A DNA stretch of 38,853 nucleotides from Hymenoscyphus infarciens. Its lineage: Eukaryota > Ascomycota > Leotiomycetes > Helotiales > Helotiaceae. Shown here piece after piece: positions 11,788 through 23,489 of the stretch. The stretch spans positions 1-38,853 of the forward strand of contig LLCB01000326.1 in assembly GCA_001414345.1 (NCBI GenBank), in the 5' to 3' direction. The notes below the pieces were generated by a model. That model had not been told where the DNA came from, searched no databases, and saw only the letters and a list, made by a program, of their open reading frames with translations. Within the stretch, counting starts at the first letter, position 1. Every line of letters starts with the position of its first letter. Both the position numbers and the translations under genes were made by a program.

Positions 11788-13369
11788 ATGGCTCGAAATC
11801 AGGCAGGAGTCTTGCAAGGACAACATATCGATGAGGAGGCTACCATTTCACCTGACCCGATAGAGGAGAGCAAAAAGGAAGATGGAGAAGCAAACACACC
11901 AAGTGTGAGCAGTGACGAATCGAAGGAGGAAATAATTCTAGATTGGGAGACACCAGACGATCCTGCAAACCCACATAATTGGACCCTGAGGTGGAAGATT
12001 TATCACACAGCGATCCCAGCGCTTTATGGTTTCATAATGTAAGTTTGTCCTTCCGCATTATACTTCTTGGCGCTGCTAATACTATGGCAGCACAATGGCG
12101 ACTTCAGCATATGTCCCAGCAATCCCACTTGTCATGAAGGCCTTTTCTGTAGAGCGAGAGATTGCAGTCCTACCATTATCCTTCTACACATTTGGTTTCG
12201 TTCTCGGACCAATACTAGCCGGGCCTCTTTCCGAACTCTATGGTCGACGGATCATATACTGGACGTCCCTTCCACTGCTCATGGTTTTTACCGCTATATC
12301 CGGCGCCTCAAACAACATCAGCCAACTCAGCGTCAATCGCTTAATAGCCGGTATTGTTGGGTCTGGTGCTCTGGCAGTAGGAGCAGGAACAGTAGCAGAC
12401 TCATGGTCTCCCCAAGCCAACGGCCGAGCAGCAATCGGATTCATTCTCGCACCTTTCCTTGGACCGGCACTTGGACCCATTGCCGGTGCATACATCATCG
12501 ACGAATACCACCAAAATTGGAGATGGTCACAATGGGTCGTTCTCATCGTCGCAGCTCCCGTTCTCCTCCTCGCAACTTTCATGTCAGAAACCTCCAAACA
12601 TCGAATCCTGACCCTCCGCCAAAAGAAGCTTGGAAAAAAGAACCCCCACCAAACAGGAGACACACGTCTCCTCCTCCAAAAAATAGGCCAAGCAGTTATT
12701 AGACCCATCCACATGATGTTTCTCGAGCCCCTAGTTGCCTTCTTGAGTATTTACACCGGCTTCGCATTCGCAATGTTATTCTCCTTCTTCGGCTCTTACT
12801 CGTATGTTTTCGCGACCGTCTACCATTTCAACCAGAAACAGATTTCTTTGACGTACTTGGGAATTTTGATCGGTGTCTTCCTCGCCGTTATAGCATTCAT
12901 CATCTTCGACGCAACACTCTACAGAAAAGCCGCCGTGAAAGCCGGAGGAAAACCAGCACCAGAACATAGACTCTACGCCGCAATGCTCGGTTCCATCTGT
13001 CTCCCCATAGGCCTGTTCTGGTTCGCATTCGCACCACATAAAGACATCCACTGGATCGTCCCCGTTCTCGCAGGCATACCATTCGGTGTGGGCAATCTTA
13101 CTATTTTCATTAGTGTTACTACTTACCTCCTTGATGTTTATCAAGCGAAAAACGGGGCGAGTGCGGTGGCTGCGAATGGAATTTTGAGGTATGCGTTTCG
13201 TGCTATTTTTCCGCTTTTTACGGTGCAGATGTATCAGGCTATGGGGATTAGAGGGGCGGGAAGTGTTTTTGCGGGGGTGAGCTGTTTGTTGATGCCGCTT
13301 CCTTGGGTTTTCTTTTGGAGAGGGAAGGAATTGAGGAAGAGGAGTAGGTATGATACTTTTAAGGGTTAG
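11788..13369 (+). CDS. MFS transporter, DHA1 (drug:H+ antiporter-1) type
   Basis: Two exons, 11788-12038 and 12091-13369, are joined by removing a 52-bp intron (GTAAGT donor, GCTAATAC branch site, CAG acceptor); the product is 509 aa. The ATG sits in a CACAATGG context. The N-terminal 60 residues are acidic and cytosolic, followed by the family signature DPANPHNW before TM1. The splice falls inside TM1. Motif A (GPLSELYGRR) is at about 128-137, between TM2 and TM3, and the antiporter motif C region (LAPFLGPALGPIAG) is at about 203-216. A central basic loop (about 255-275) precedes TM7, and the tail ends LRKRSRYDTFKG. The length and about 12 hydrophobic segments fit a complete plasma-membrane proton antiporter for drugs, polyamines or small toxins; the substrate is unknown. 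It stands alone between two RIP-degraded transposon blocks, with the hAT end 87 bp past the stop. No RIP-type stop codons are seen. Confidence 0.93.
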
Positions 13370-13448
13370 TTTGTATTGGAGTATTGGGGGGGTGTTATTG
13401 GAGAGGGAGGGGCGCTGTTGGAGGTTTAGAATTCTTGTTGTTTGTAGC

Positions 13449-13456
13449 ATAGGTAG
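13449..13456. repeat. 8-bp target-site duplication of hAT (left)
   Basis: ataggtag directly before the left inverted repeat is identical to 26777-26784 directly after the right one. Eight-bp duplications are diagnostic of hAT transposition. Confidence 0.93.
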
Positions 13457-13645
13457 CAGTGTTTTGGGTTTCCCTGCCTAATCTGTTATCCTATCCTGCC
13501 TCGACGATCCTTCTCCCTCCTACCTCTATTTTAAGGCTATCCTGCCTTATCCTATCCTAATATATTACTTCTCCTAGCTACTCTAATCCTATTTCGAAAT
13601 TTGTTCTACCTATCCTTTCCTATCGAAGGTATTAGAGTAGTCTTT

Positions 13646-13668
13646 CCTAGCCTATAGAGGAGGCTAGG
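13646..13668. repeat. CCTAGCCT...AGGCTAGG hairpin in hAT subterminal region
   Basis: Perfect 8-bp arms with a 7-bp loop lie 190 bp inside the left hAT end. Such subterminal hairpins may serve in transposition, but no function is shown. Confidence 0.45.
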
Positions 13669-14578
13669 TAAAGTATATACTAGTCTTAAATATATTCTTT
13701 ATAGTATTATCAGTAGATTTAGTAAGAGTAGTACTACCTAAGAAAAGCATATAATATTAGTCTCTAATTAGTACCTAAAAATAGAGGTTTTACTATAGTA
13801 AATTAAGTATTTAGTAGAGTATTTAATTTAGTTTTATTTACTCTAATAGATATAAGCACTTATATTTAAGCCTTAACTAGTTTCTAGATAATATATTAAT
13901 AATATTAATTATATCTTCTAATATCTATACTATATAATAATATAAGATATATATATTATATATTACTTCTCTTCTTATTTATTATTCTAATTATTACTAA
14001 TATAAGCTACTCTTTTTTCTATAAACGTCCTAGTCTAGCTAGTACTTAAATACCTACCTCTTCTTAGTCTATCTCTTCTTAATCTACTTCTTCTCCTTCT
14101 TAATTATTTAAAGCAATTGTTATTAATAATAGCAAATCTAATCTTATAATAGTAATATCTAGTAAAATACCTATACTCTCTAGATAAGAAGTACTATTAA
14201 TATATATACTTAAAGAGACAGTAGATAATACTATAATTAAGCTTATATTAGCTTAAACTCTTAAAAAGTATAAGAGAAGAGAGATTACTTCTACTATATT
14301 AAGTATAATCTATATAAACCTAAAAAGTTAAAGAAGAGTATATAGTACTAAAAATATACTTTAGAATTAATCTATATAAGTAAAAGTTAATTTAAACCTT
14401 TAAAAGAGAGTATTTATAATTAATATACTAATAATTTTAAGATTCTAAATCTAAAAGCTAAAACTAGTATAATTATAATAGTACGAAATTATAGCATAAG
14501 AGATAGATTATAGATTAGGAGCTTATAGCTAGGCCCGGTGAAATACGTGAAAGTAATCTCTTATATAGTATAGTAATA

Positions 14579-14650
14579 AACGTCTAAAGAGAAGAGGAGA
14601 GTGCGAAGTACTCTCGTAACTATATACAGGTCTACTAGTATAGTCACGTG
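14579..14650. repeat. 75-bp repeat D, copy 2
   Basis: It matches 11170-11240 in direct orientation, including the AGTGCG-AG-ACT inverted repeat and the CACGTG at its right end. It lies between hAT sequence and the left LTR of element A copy 2, so it marks an older insertion or rearrangement. Confidence 0.7.
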
Positions 14651-16036
14651 TCCTTCTTATAATAGAAATATATACTACTATAGAAGAGGTATATAGAAGT
14701 GCGTTTAATAGAATAATATATATAAATACTAGGCTCTAATATAGAAGAAAAGGCTAAACTAGCCTTTTCTAACTCTAGGAGTAAGCTACTATATATAAGA
14801 GGTTTAGATAGTATAAAGGAGTTTAAAACCGAATAACGATATACGTCGGCTAATATAAAAGCCTAAACTCTACGAAGTACGTCTAAAAGCTCGAACGTAT
14901 ATAACCTTTCTAAATTAGATAATATAAAACAATAACTACTAAAACCTTATATATACGGTATATACTATATAATCTCGGCTATATAGAATAGTATACCGTT
15001 ATAAGAAGAACCTGTCTAATTCTCTCTAAGTATAGCTATACTTAAAAAGTAAATATTTCTTTAATATAATCTTCTTTTAATTCTACTTCTATCTCTATTA
15101 ACCTTTATACTAGCTAGAACTTAGTCTATAACTAAGTAATCTTTTAAACGTTTACTAGTAGAGGTATTTTCAAATATATATAAAGTAGTAGAAAGGTATT
15201 AGAAGTAGTAGTATCTCTTAAGCAAAAGGAGTCTAAATTCGAGCTTAAAAGTAAAGAAGAGTTTAAACAAAGATTCGAAAAAGAGTTAGATTAGAGAGAG
15301 TTTAGAGATAGAATTTAGTTATTAACTTCGAAGTTCACTTATTATTTTATCTTCTATCTTAGCTAACTAATCGTTTATTCTTTGTTTTTATATCTCTATC
15401 TTATCTAATTATCGTTCGTATTTAAAAAGTCTTAGTTCTAGAACCTTTTATATTTTTTAGTATATAAATATAAGTTAGAGAGAGTTTAGAGAGTTATCTT
15501 TTAAAAAGGAGAGTAGCTCTAGAAGGTTATTTAACACCTTATAGTAGAACTAGGTTTAATATCTTTGTTAATTTAAGAAAGAGAGAGAGTAAGATTAGAT
15601 TTAAAAGCCTTCTAGATAACTTTTTTATTAATAGTTAACTTATTTACTAAACCTATATATAGTAGTCTCTATATAAAGAGAGTTATTAAAAGCCTCTAGA
15701 ATACTTAGTATATTCTTACTTTCTTAATATATAAGATATAATTTTTACTAGCTATCTATAACTAATACTAAACTCTAATATTACTAGCTATCTAAGAGAT
15801 CTCTAGAATCCTAGCTATTTAAAGTTATTATTATTTAAGTCTAATTCTAGTCTAAAGCAAAAGATATATTAACTTCAAATTCAAAACAAAAGCGACGATA
15901 TACTTAAAAGAGATATTATTTATATTATTACTAACGAAGAAGAGTTTTTCCTTTTTATATAATAGTATAAAATATATACTACTATAGAAGAGATATATAA
16001 GAGTACGTTTAGTAGAATAATATATATAGATACTAG

Positions 16037-19000
16037 TGTTAGTATAACTTATAGTTATAAAAGCGATATAAAAAGAGTTATATTATCGTTCGTATATACT
16101 AAGTAAAGCTAGCTACGATGCCTACTTAAGTAGCTCTTAAGTAAGAAGCACGTATACCTATATATACTAATCTAAATCGCTATTTACCTCTTAAATATAT
16201 ACTAACACTAGCACTTCTTTAAAATAATAGAAGTTACTTAAAACTATTAAAAATCATATATCTAAGCTAACTAATTAGAACCCTCTATTCTCTATCCTCG
16301 ACTAATAAGAAGGCTCTATTTTAGTCTTTTATTTCGTTCTACTTATTCTATAAGGTTAATATCTAGCTTATTAGTATTAATTAACTTTTGTAAGGTATTA
16401 TAGTAACTCTTTTTAGTTATAGCATTTATAGAATTACTCTTATCGTCGATTTATTTAATCTTATTAATCTCTCTTAATTTATATACTTCTTATAAGTATA
16501 TAATATTAATTATTAGTCGCTTCTCCTTAGTTATATCTAATTTAGCTATATATTTATAAAGGGACTTTAAATTAGTATATACTATAAGTAGTACCTTAAA
16601 TCCTAAGATGCTTTTAAAAGTCGATTTTATTAAAGCTATAACGTTAAATCTAAAGCTTATTATATATAATTCTAATACTAAAACACTATAGATAACTCTC
16701 TTATATTTAGTAGAAGACTAATATAAGATATTAGTATTATTATCTTTATTTATAAGAGTAATAATATAACTAATTTATAATAATAAGTCCTTATTATTAG
16801 TAAATAATCTATTAGTAAAAGTATATAACTTTAAAGAAGATTTATCTAATTTAATAAATTTAAGTCCTCTTAAGAGATTATTAATTTACTATTAAATTTA
16901 CTTATTAAAGAGTAAAATATTATTATCTTAAGAATTAATAGTTTAGATAGTATATAATAAGTCGAAAGCAGTCTTAGACTAGGATACTATAGCTAAGTAT
17001 ACCCCTCTAGCATGTTATATAATATATTAATCTTTAGTATCTACTATATATAATATCTCTTTTATATTAGATATCTTAGATAGAGCCTTTTATACTAAAT
17101 CTAAGTATTTTATATAATCCTAAGTAAGAGATATAGAGCTATTATAATACTTAGTAATTAGCTCTCTATTAAATTTAATTAGATAGTTAATAGTAAGCTC
17201 TTTTCTTTTCTTAGATATAAATCTAGCTTTGTTAATAATAAGCTCTTCTTTATTAGTAAAAGCGTTATTAGCGAGTATAAGAGTATTATTAGTTTAAAGG
17301 CCTACTATACTAAAAGAGGTATCTAACTTTACTTACTTATTATACTAATATAATTTAGTATATAAAAGATAGAGGTTGAAAGTTAACTATTCTATTATAA
17401 GCCTTATAATATAGTGTTTATAATATATTATAAACTAGTAATTACTAGCTTCTAGAATACTATATAGTAGTCTAATTACCTCGAAGAATATATCTTCTTA
17501 TTAGAGATAACCTTTAAGAAAGTATATAAAGAATTTCTAATTTAAGTTAGTTAATAATTATATATATGCTTATGTAATATCTTAAATAAATACTTATAAG
17601 CCTAGAAGTATTATAATAAGTATAAGGATTATTCTCTAGCTTACTCTTTAAATAGTAGACGCTTAAGTAAGTACTAGCGACTTCTTAGTATTATTATATA
17701 CTTAGATAACTAATTTTAACTTTGTAAAAGTAAGTACTATACTCTTAAATTTAATGTTATTTATAAAGTATAATTTAAATATTCTAGTATTAAGAGGTAA
17801 CTTCTTCTAAGTAATAATCTTAAAAACACCTTAATTAGTTAATTTATTAATCTCCTTTTATTGTGATTTAATATATATTATACTATTGTTAGCTATAAAT
17901 ACTTTAACGTTATAAGGTTTGCTTAAATTAGTAAGAAAAGTTCTAATATCTTTAAGAGTAATATAGTTGAAATTGTCTATAAAAGTATCTAACTATTAGA
18001 ATAATACTTTAAAAAACCTATTTAGAGGTCTTAGATACTTTTAGAGCTGTCTACGTCTACGCTTTTAGAGAGGTTCTAGTATAGTTTCTAGAATATTAGT
18101 GTTTTAGTAGATTTATAACTATTAAAGTTAGTATTAGAGAGAAGGTAAATATTATTTAATATCTTACCTACTCTATTACTTAAAAGTTCCCTCTTTTTTA
18201 TAGAGTTATAGTATTGTTTTAGATAGTACTATACTAAAAACTTCCTTAGTTGCTAGTGCTATTCTAGAAGTTTTAGAAGTTTTAATAAAGTATAACTTTA
18301 TAACTATAGATTAAAACTTTATAGAACCGCTTAGTAGTACTATAATATAGTTTTTATTCTTAATTCCTTAAAGAATAAAAGGTCTTATCTAAGACTTTAT
18401 ATACTCTCTCTATACTAAAACGTTTAAATTTAAGAGTAAGTTCTTAACTTAGTTAATTAGTCTATTTTATATATTAAGAGCTTCTTTAACTTAGTAGAAT
18501 ATAATCTACTTTCGTACTTCTTAAGTAGCCTTCTTATAAGTCTCTAACCTTATAGAAATCGGTTATAAAGGTACGTTGTTTATAGTTATTTAAGTATATA
18601 CTCTATATACTAATAAAGTAGAGACTAGACTATTTAAGCCTACTATATTATTAATTACTTTAAAAGCTATTTAAAGTACTAAACTTTATAAGAGATAAGG
18701 CTCTTATTTATATATAATATTATATATCTATTAAATTAGTCTATAGTATTGTTCTACTATACTAATTAAATTATATACCTTAACTAGTATAGTTTTTACT
18801 ATAGTATCTATTCTAGTAGTAGAGTATATAAAGTCCTTTTTAATAAAGTTTATCCTAGTATCTATAATAATATAGTTAAGGAGTTTAAGATATATATTAA
18901 TCTAATATCTTTAGAAGACCTTTTATATAGTTATTACTTTTATATCTAGTAAAAAGTTACCTACTTAATATCTTATTACTTTGTCTATATATTATAAGAC

Positions 19001-22000
19001 TGCTTACTTATTAAAGAAGAAAGTATTAATTAAAACACTATAATTAAATTTAAGGTTATTATAAAAAGTAAACTTAAACTAGCCTAGTAAACTACTATGC
19101 TTTTAATAATATTTGTAGAATTTAGTAAGATATTAAAAGATATCTTAGTTAATATAATACCTAGCTCTTTTTAGTATACGTTATAATCTTAGTACTAATA
19201 GATAGCTAAATTACTTATAAAGTCTTTAAATATTAATATCTATAAGAAAGGTTAAGTACTTCTATATAAAGTTATATATAGCTTTATCCTAGAGTAGAAA
19301 AGAGTATTTAAATCGTTATATAATAGAAAACCTCTTAACTTCTATCTCTTTCTTATTCTCTTAGATAAATACGTTTTAAAGATTATTTAAAGTAATATTT
19401 AAATTGTCTATATTATTAATATAAAGAATAAAAGAGGTATTAGATTATACTATATAGAATTTAGCTTTTCTAATTAGTATATCGATTATTATTAATCCTA
19501 AAAATAGAGTATATCTTTTACTAAACTAGATATTAAATTAACTCTTTATACCTTTATTAATTAAGACGCTTTTAATAAGTCTAATATATATAAGATATTA
19601 GTTATATTCTATACTTAACTTTTAAGCTACTCTAGTATTAATTATTATATTAAAGAAGTTCTCTTTTATATATCTTTTAGCTATTATTATAAATACTTCT
19701 TTTATAAATTTATATATAATATTAGAGGTATTATTTAGGTTGTTTAGGTTTTATAGAATATATCTATTAATAGTATATCTTTATACTAAACTTATTAAAT
19801 TTATAATAAGTTATTTAGTATTTAAATTGTTAATAAATCCTATAAAAGTAATATTATAATAGATAACTTCTTTATCTAAACTAGTATCTAATAAGTAACT
19901 ATCTTCTTTTAATAAAGTAATAATATAAAGTATCTCTAATATCTCTTCCTCCTAGATACCTTAAACATATACTATATTTATATTATATACCTTTCTAGTA
20001 TACCTATCTCGCTTATCTTTAAAGTATCTAGAATTCTTATTAGTCTATTTAGTAAAGTAATAGTCTTACTCTTCTTAACTATAATCCTAAGATAAATAGT
20101 CGTTCTTTCTATATATATAACATATCCTCTTCTTCTTATATTAATCTATATTACTAAATTTGTTTATACTATAGTATCCGCTCTTATAAAAGTGCCTCTT
20201 AGTTATTATAGTTTCGTTTATAACTATCTCTAAGTAGACTTTTATATAAGATTAGATTAAACTTCGTAGAAAGGTAATAGTATTAGAAATCGAAAGGTCT
20301 TAGAGTAAGGTTAATATTATAATAGCATAATCTAAGACCTTTTTATATACTAAAATTAGCTTATTTAAAAACTAACTATTAGTACGAAAATCAATAAGAA
20401 GGGAAAATCTTAGTAAATTAAGTCTTAATAATATGTTCTTAAAAGAGCTTAATATTAATACTCTAGATACTTATATTATCTCTTATAAATTAATATTATT
20501 CTACTTAGATAATTAGCCTCTTTTATAAAGTTTATCTTTAAAGTATTATTATATAGATATAGATAAAACTTTAAAAGATTAATTAATATTTTCATTAAAA
20601 AGTATAATATAGAAGTAATTTAAAGCGTTACCTTTTAGTATAGTAGAGAAAGTAAGAGAGTAAATCGCTAGTAATACTCTACTTCTCTTATATATATCCT
20701 TAAATATTATAACTTTTATTATAAAATTATCTTCTTTTCTACTATACTTTTAATCGTTCTTATATACTTTTATAAGAGTACCTAATATATAAGAGTAGTC
20801 TTAACCCTTTTAAGAATTTCGTAAAGTTAACTCTAGTTCAAAATATACTATATTTATTTATACTAGTAGTCTTCTACTAAGATTATTCTATCGCTAATCA
20901 TATTCTAAATACTTAGAGGTATTATTGAAATCGTTACTACTAGTATCTTTACTAAATTAATAAGATATAAAAAAAGAGGTCTAGTCGTCTTTTAGTAGAC
21001 CTAAAAGTTAGATTAGAGGTTATACTAGATTGTTTAGGTCTTTCCTTTTAGTTAATAGAATTAAAGTCGTTAAAGGTATTAGTTGTTATAATAATGTCAG
21101 TTATTATTATTATTATATAATAGATACTTATAAAGCTTCGTCTCTAGCCTTTATCTTAGATCAAGTGTTTTAAGTAATATTTTCAGCTTAAGATTATTAT
21201 TATAGAGGTTATAGAGGTTATAGTTATTATTACTATAGCTTTTATTATCTTTTAACGTGTTCTAGTATATATTTATAACAAGATCTAAAGACTCTACTAC
21301 TAGTGTCTCCTCCTAATACTATAGCTTTTAATTCTTTATCTAATTACTTAGTTTAGTTAACCTTAATAGTAGTGTTATATAGTATCTAAGATATAAGCAT
21401 TTTATACCTATTTGTCTTAATCTATATACCTCTTCTTTAAAGCGTCTATTATAACTTAGTATTTGTAGATTAGTAGATCTTAGTAAATTTATCTTAATCT
21501 TATTCTTTAAAGTCTATCTAAAATTCGTTTTAAAGAAGAAGGTCTTTATTCTTTCCTCTAATATACTCTTCTTCTCTTTTAATAGTAAAAATCGTCTCTT
21601 CTATCTATATTAACTTTAGCTTTAGTACTAGCTTTAAGGCCTGTTTTAGTACTAAAGTTAAAGCTTCTAAAGTCGTTGAAATTAGTATTAGTATATCTAT
21701 TATATTATAGATATTATAGATATTATAGATAAATTTATATATTATTAAAAGTCCGTTTATACTTTACTTAATAAGTAAAAGAGAATTTAGGTTTTAAGTA
21801 AATAAGTATCTTAAGAAGTATAAATTATCTCAAGGGATAATAGAAGGTTAGAGAAGTTATTAGGATAACGTTAGAAGATTAGTATTAGTAATTAGTACTT
21901 CCTATATTAAGAAGCGTTTATAGTATATTATCGTGAATTTAAACAGTAGAAGGAACTACGATCTAAGAAGAGGAGTCTACTAGTAATATTAAGTTTACTT

Positions 22001-22246
22001 TTATATAAGTATACCTATAGTAGAAATATATAAAGTAACTAAGTATCTAATCTAATCTATATATCTACTAATTAGTATTAGTATAACTTATAGTTATAAA
22101 AGTAATATAAAAAGAGTTATATTATTATTCGTATATACTAAGTAAAGCTAGCTACGATACCTACTTAAGTAGCTCTTAAGCGAGAAGCACGTGTGCCTAC
22201 GTATACTAATCTGAATCGCTATTTACCTCTTAAATATATACCGACA
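16037..22246 (-). mobile_element. Ty1/copia LTR retrotransposon B, copy 2, inserted in the LTR of element A
   Basis: LTRs are at 16037-16207 and 22076-22246, both 171 bp. The 5-bp duplication actag lies at 16032-16036 and 22247-22251. Joining the flanks restores a continuous A LTR (AAATACTAGGCTCT). The total is 6210 bp. Sequence and domain order match copy 1 in reverse complement. The element is heavily RIP-mutated and cannot encode a product. Confidence 0.95.
16320..21650 (-). pseudogene. RIP-inactivated copia gag-pol of element B copy 2
   Basis: It reads on the minus strand from gag (about 21650-20150) through zinc knuckle (about 20130-20095), protease (near 19890), integrase (about 19200-18500), reverse transcriptase (about 17900-17300) and RNase H (about 16770-16400). 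Each block aligns by eye with copy 1. Stops are again TAA/TAG where Gln codons are expected. The gag TAA repeat is shorter than in copy 1 (about 21099-21120). Confidence 0.85.
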
Positions 22247-22422
22247 ACTAGGCTCTAATATAGAAGAAAAGGAAAAACTATCTCTCTTCTAACTCTAGAA
22301 GAGTAGATAGCTATATATAAGAGGTTCTAAAACTAAACAACGATATATATTAGCTAATATAAAAGCCTAAACCTACGTAACCTTCTTAAAACAGATAATA
22401 TAAGATAATAACTACTAAAACC

Positions 22423-23401
22423 TATTATAAATATATAGCGGAAACTCTTTAATTTGCTAAGTATAGCCTAAGCCGACTATTTATGCCCTGGGATAACGCT
22501 AGTGCCTACGCTAGTGAGTAGCCACGTGACTAATATACTTCTATTTACTAGGCTTTTAATATACTCTCTTAGGCGCTTAGCTGCTCTAACTACCTAGCTT
22601 CTATATCTCTCTTTTTACCTCTTTACTATTCTTTCTTCTAATATCTAGTTTTATACTCTCTATCTATAGCTCTAGTAAGTATTTTCTACCTTCTATCTCA
22701 GATTATAAGTGACTATTTTAGTTAGAAGGACCTTTATAGCTTTTGTAGAGTGACTTATCTTTAAGTTATAGAGTTCGATAATTAGTTTAGCTCGCTTCGT
22801 AGCCGAGTATTATTTTGTTCCTACTTCCTCGTATCTAGTAACGAGGTGAATATAAGTTAGTATAAAGTAGAATATTCCTTCGCTATTATAATCTAGTAGC
22901 TTCTTTATAGATAGCTACTAAGTAATATCTATTCTAAACTATTTAGCTTTTATTACTTAGTATCTAGCACTAGTACTAATGTTCTTAGTATCTCGTATCT
23001 AGCACGGTTTCTAGCTTTTCATTTAGCTTTTATTACTTAGTATCTAGTACTTATACTAACGTTCTTTTAATATCTCGTATCTAGCGCGGTTTCTAGCCTT
23101 CTTAGTAGAAAAGACGAATTTAAGATAACGGAGTTACTTTAAGCTATATTATACTTATCTCTTAAAAAGGAACCTTGATTTAGAACTTCGCTTCTAAGAG
23201 CGAGAAGGCTCTATATACTATATAATATCGAAGGTACGCAAAGTATTAAGAGTCTTATAACCTATTATAAATATATAGTAGAAACTCTTTAATTTGCTAA
23301 GTATAGCCTAAGCCGACTATTTATACCCTAGGATAACGCTAGTGCCTACGCTAGTAAGTAGCTACGTAACTAATATACTCTTATTTACTAGGCTTTTAAT
23401 A
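22423..23401. mobile_element. Miniature LTR element C (TRIM-like, 979 bp)
   Basis: 139-bp direct terminal repeats (22423-22561 and 23263-23401) start TATTATAAAT and end CTTTTAATA. The 5-bp duplication aaacc lies at 22418-22422 and 23402-23406. The flanks rejoin into the A LTR. The 701-bp interior has no coding capacity that I can see, which fits a terminal-repeat retrotransposon in miniature. It keeps more CpA/TpG than its surroundings. The right repeat has several TG to TA and CA to TA changes relative to the left one. Confidence 0.88.
22948..23100. repeat. Tandem duplication (about 78 bp x 2) inside element C
   Basis: Two successive units run from TTTAGCTTTTATTACTTAG to CGGTTTCTAGC, at about 22948-23018 and 23024-23095. 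They differ mostly by transitions plus small indels. Confidence 0.75.
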
Positions 23402-23489
23402 AAACCTTATATATAGTAGATACTTCTAGCTATCTAGAATAGTATACTATTATAATAATAGACGCTTTTAGAGATATATTTAGTACTCT

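Larger units (their letters stand above)
14658..23454 (-). mobile_element. Element A, copy 2, internally deleted and split by copia B copy 2 and element C
   Basis: The left LTR is at 14658-15003. The right LTR is in three pieces (15958-16036, 22252-22422, 23407-23454) separated by the two nested insertions. Without them the element is about 1.6 kb against 3.0 kb for copy 1. The missing part matches 1727 to about 2933 of copy 1; the junction at 15003/15004 has ATA microhomology. The outer flanks (cttct on the left, ataat on the right) do not match, so its own duplication has been lost or one end was rearranged. Confidence 0.82.

Noticed and set aside
12095..13369. A separate MFS gene starting at the ATG at 12095
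   Set aside because: Removing the 52-bp intron at 12039-12090 joins it in frame to the exon at 11788, which supplies the cytosolic leader and the DPANPHNW signature and completes TM1.
12238..13450. Minus-strand frames opposite the MFS exon
   Set aside because: They are antisense shadows of the transporter codons, with unnatural composition and no homology features.
16037..22246. Ty3/gypsy assignment for element B
   Set aside because: Integrase precedes reverse transcriptase and the RT blocks are of copia type; no chromodomain was seen.
22948..23100. CRISPR-like array in element C
   Set aside because: Just two adjacent copies without spacers, in a eukaryotic transposon.
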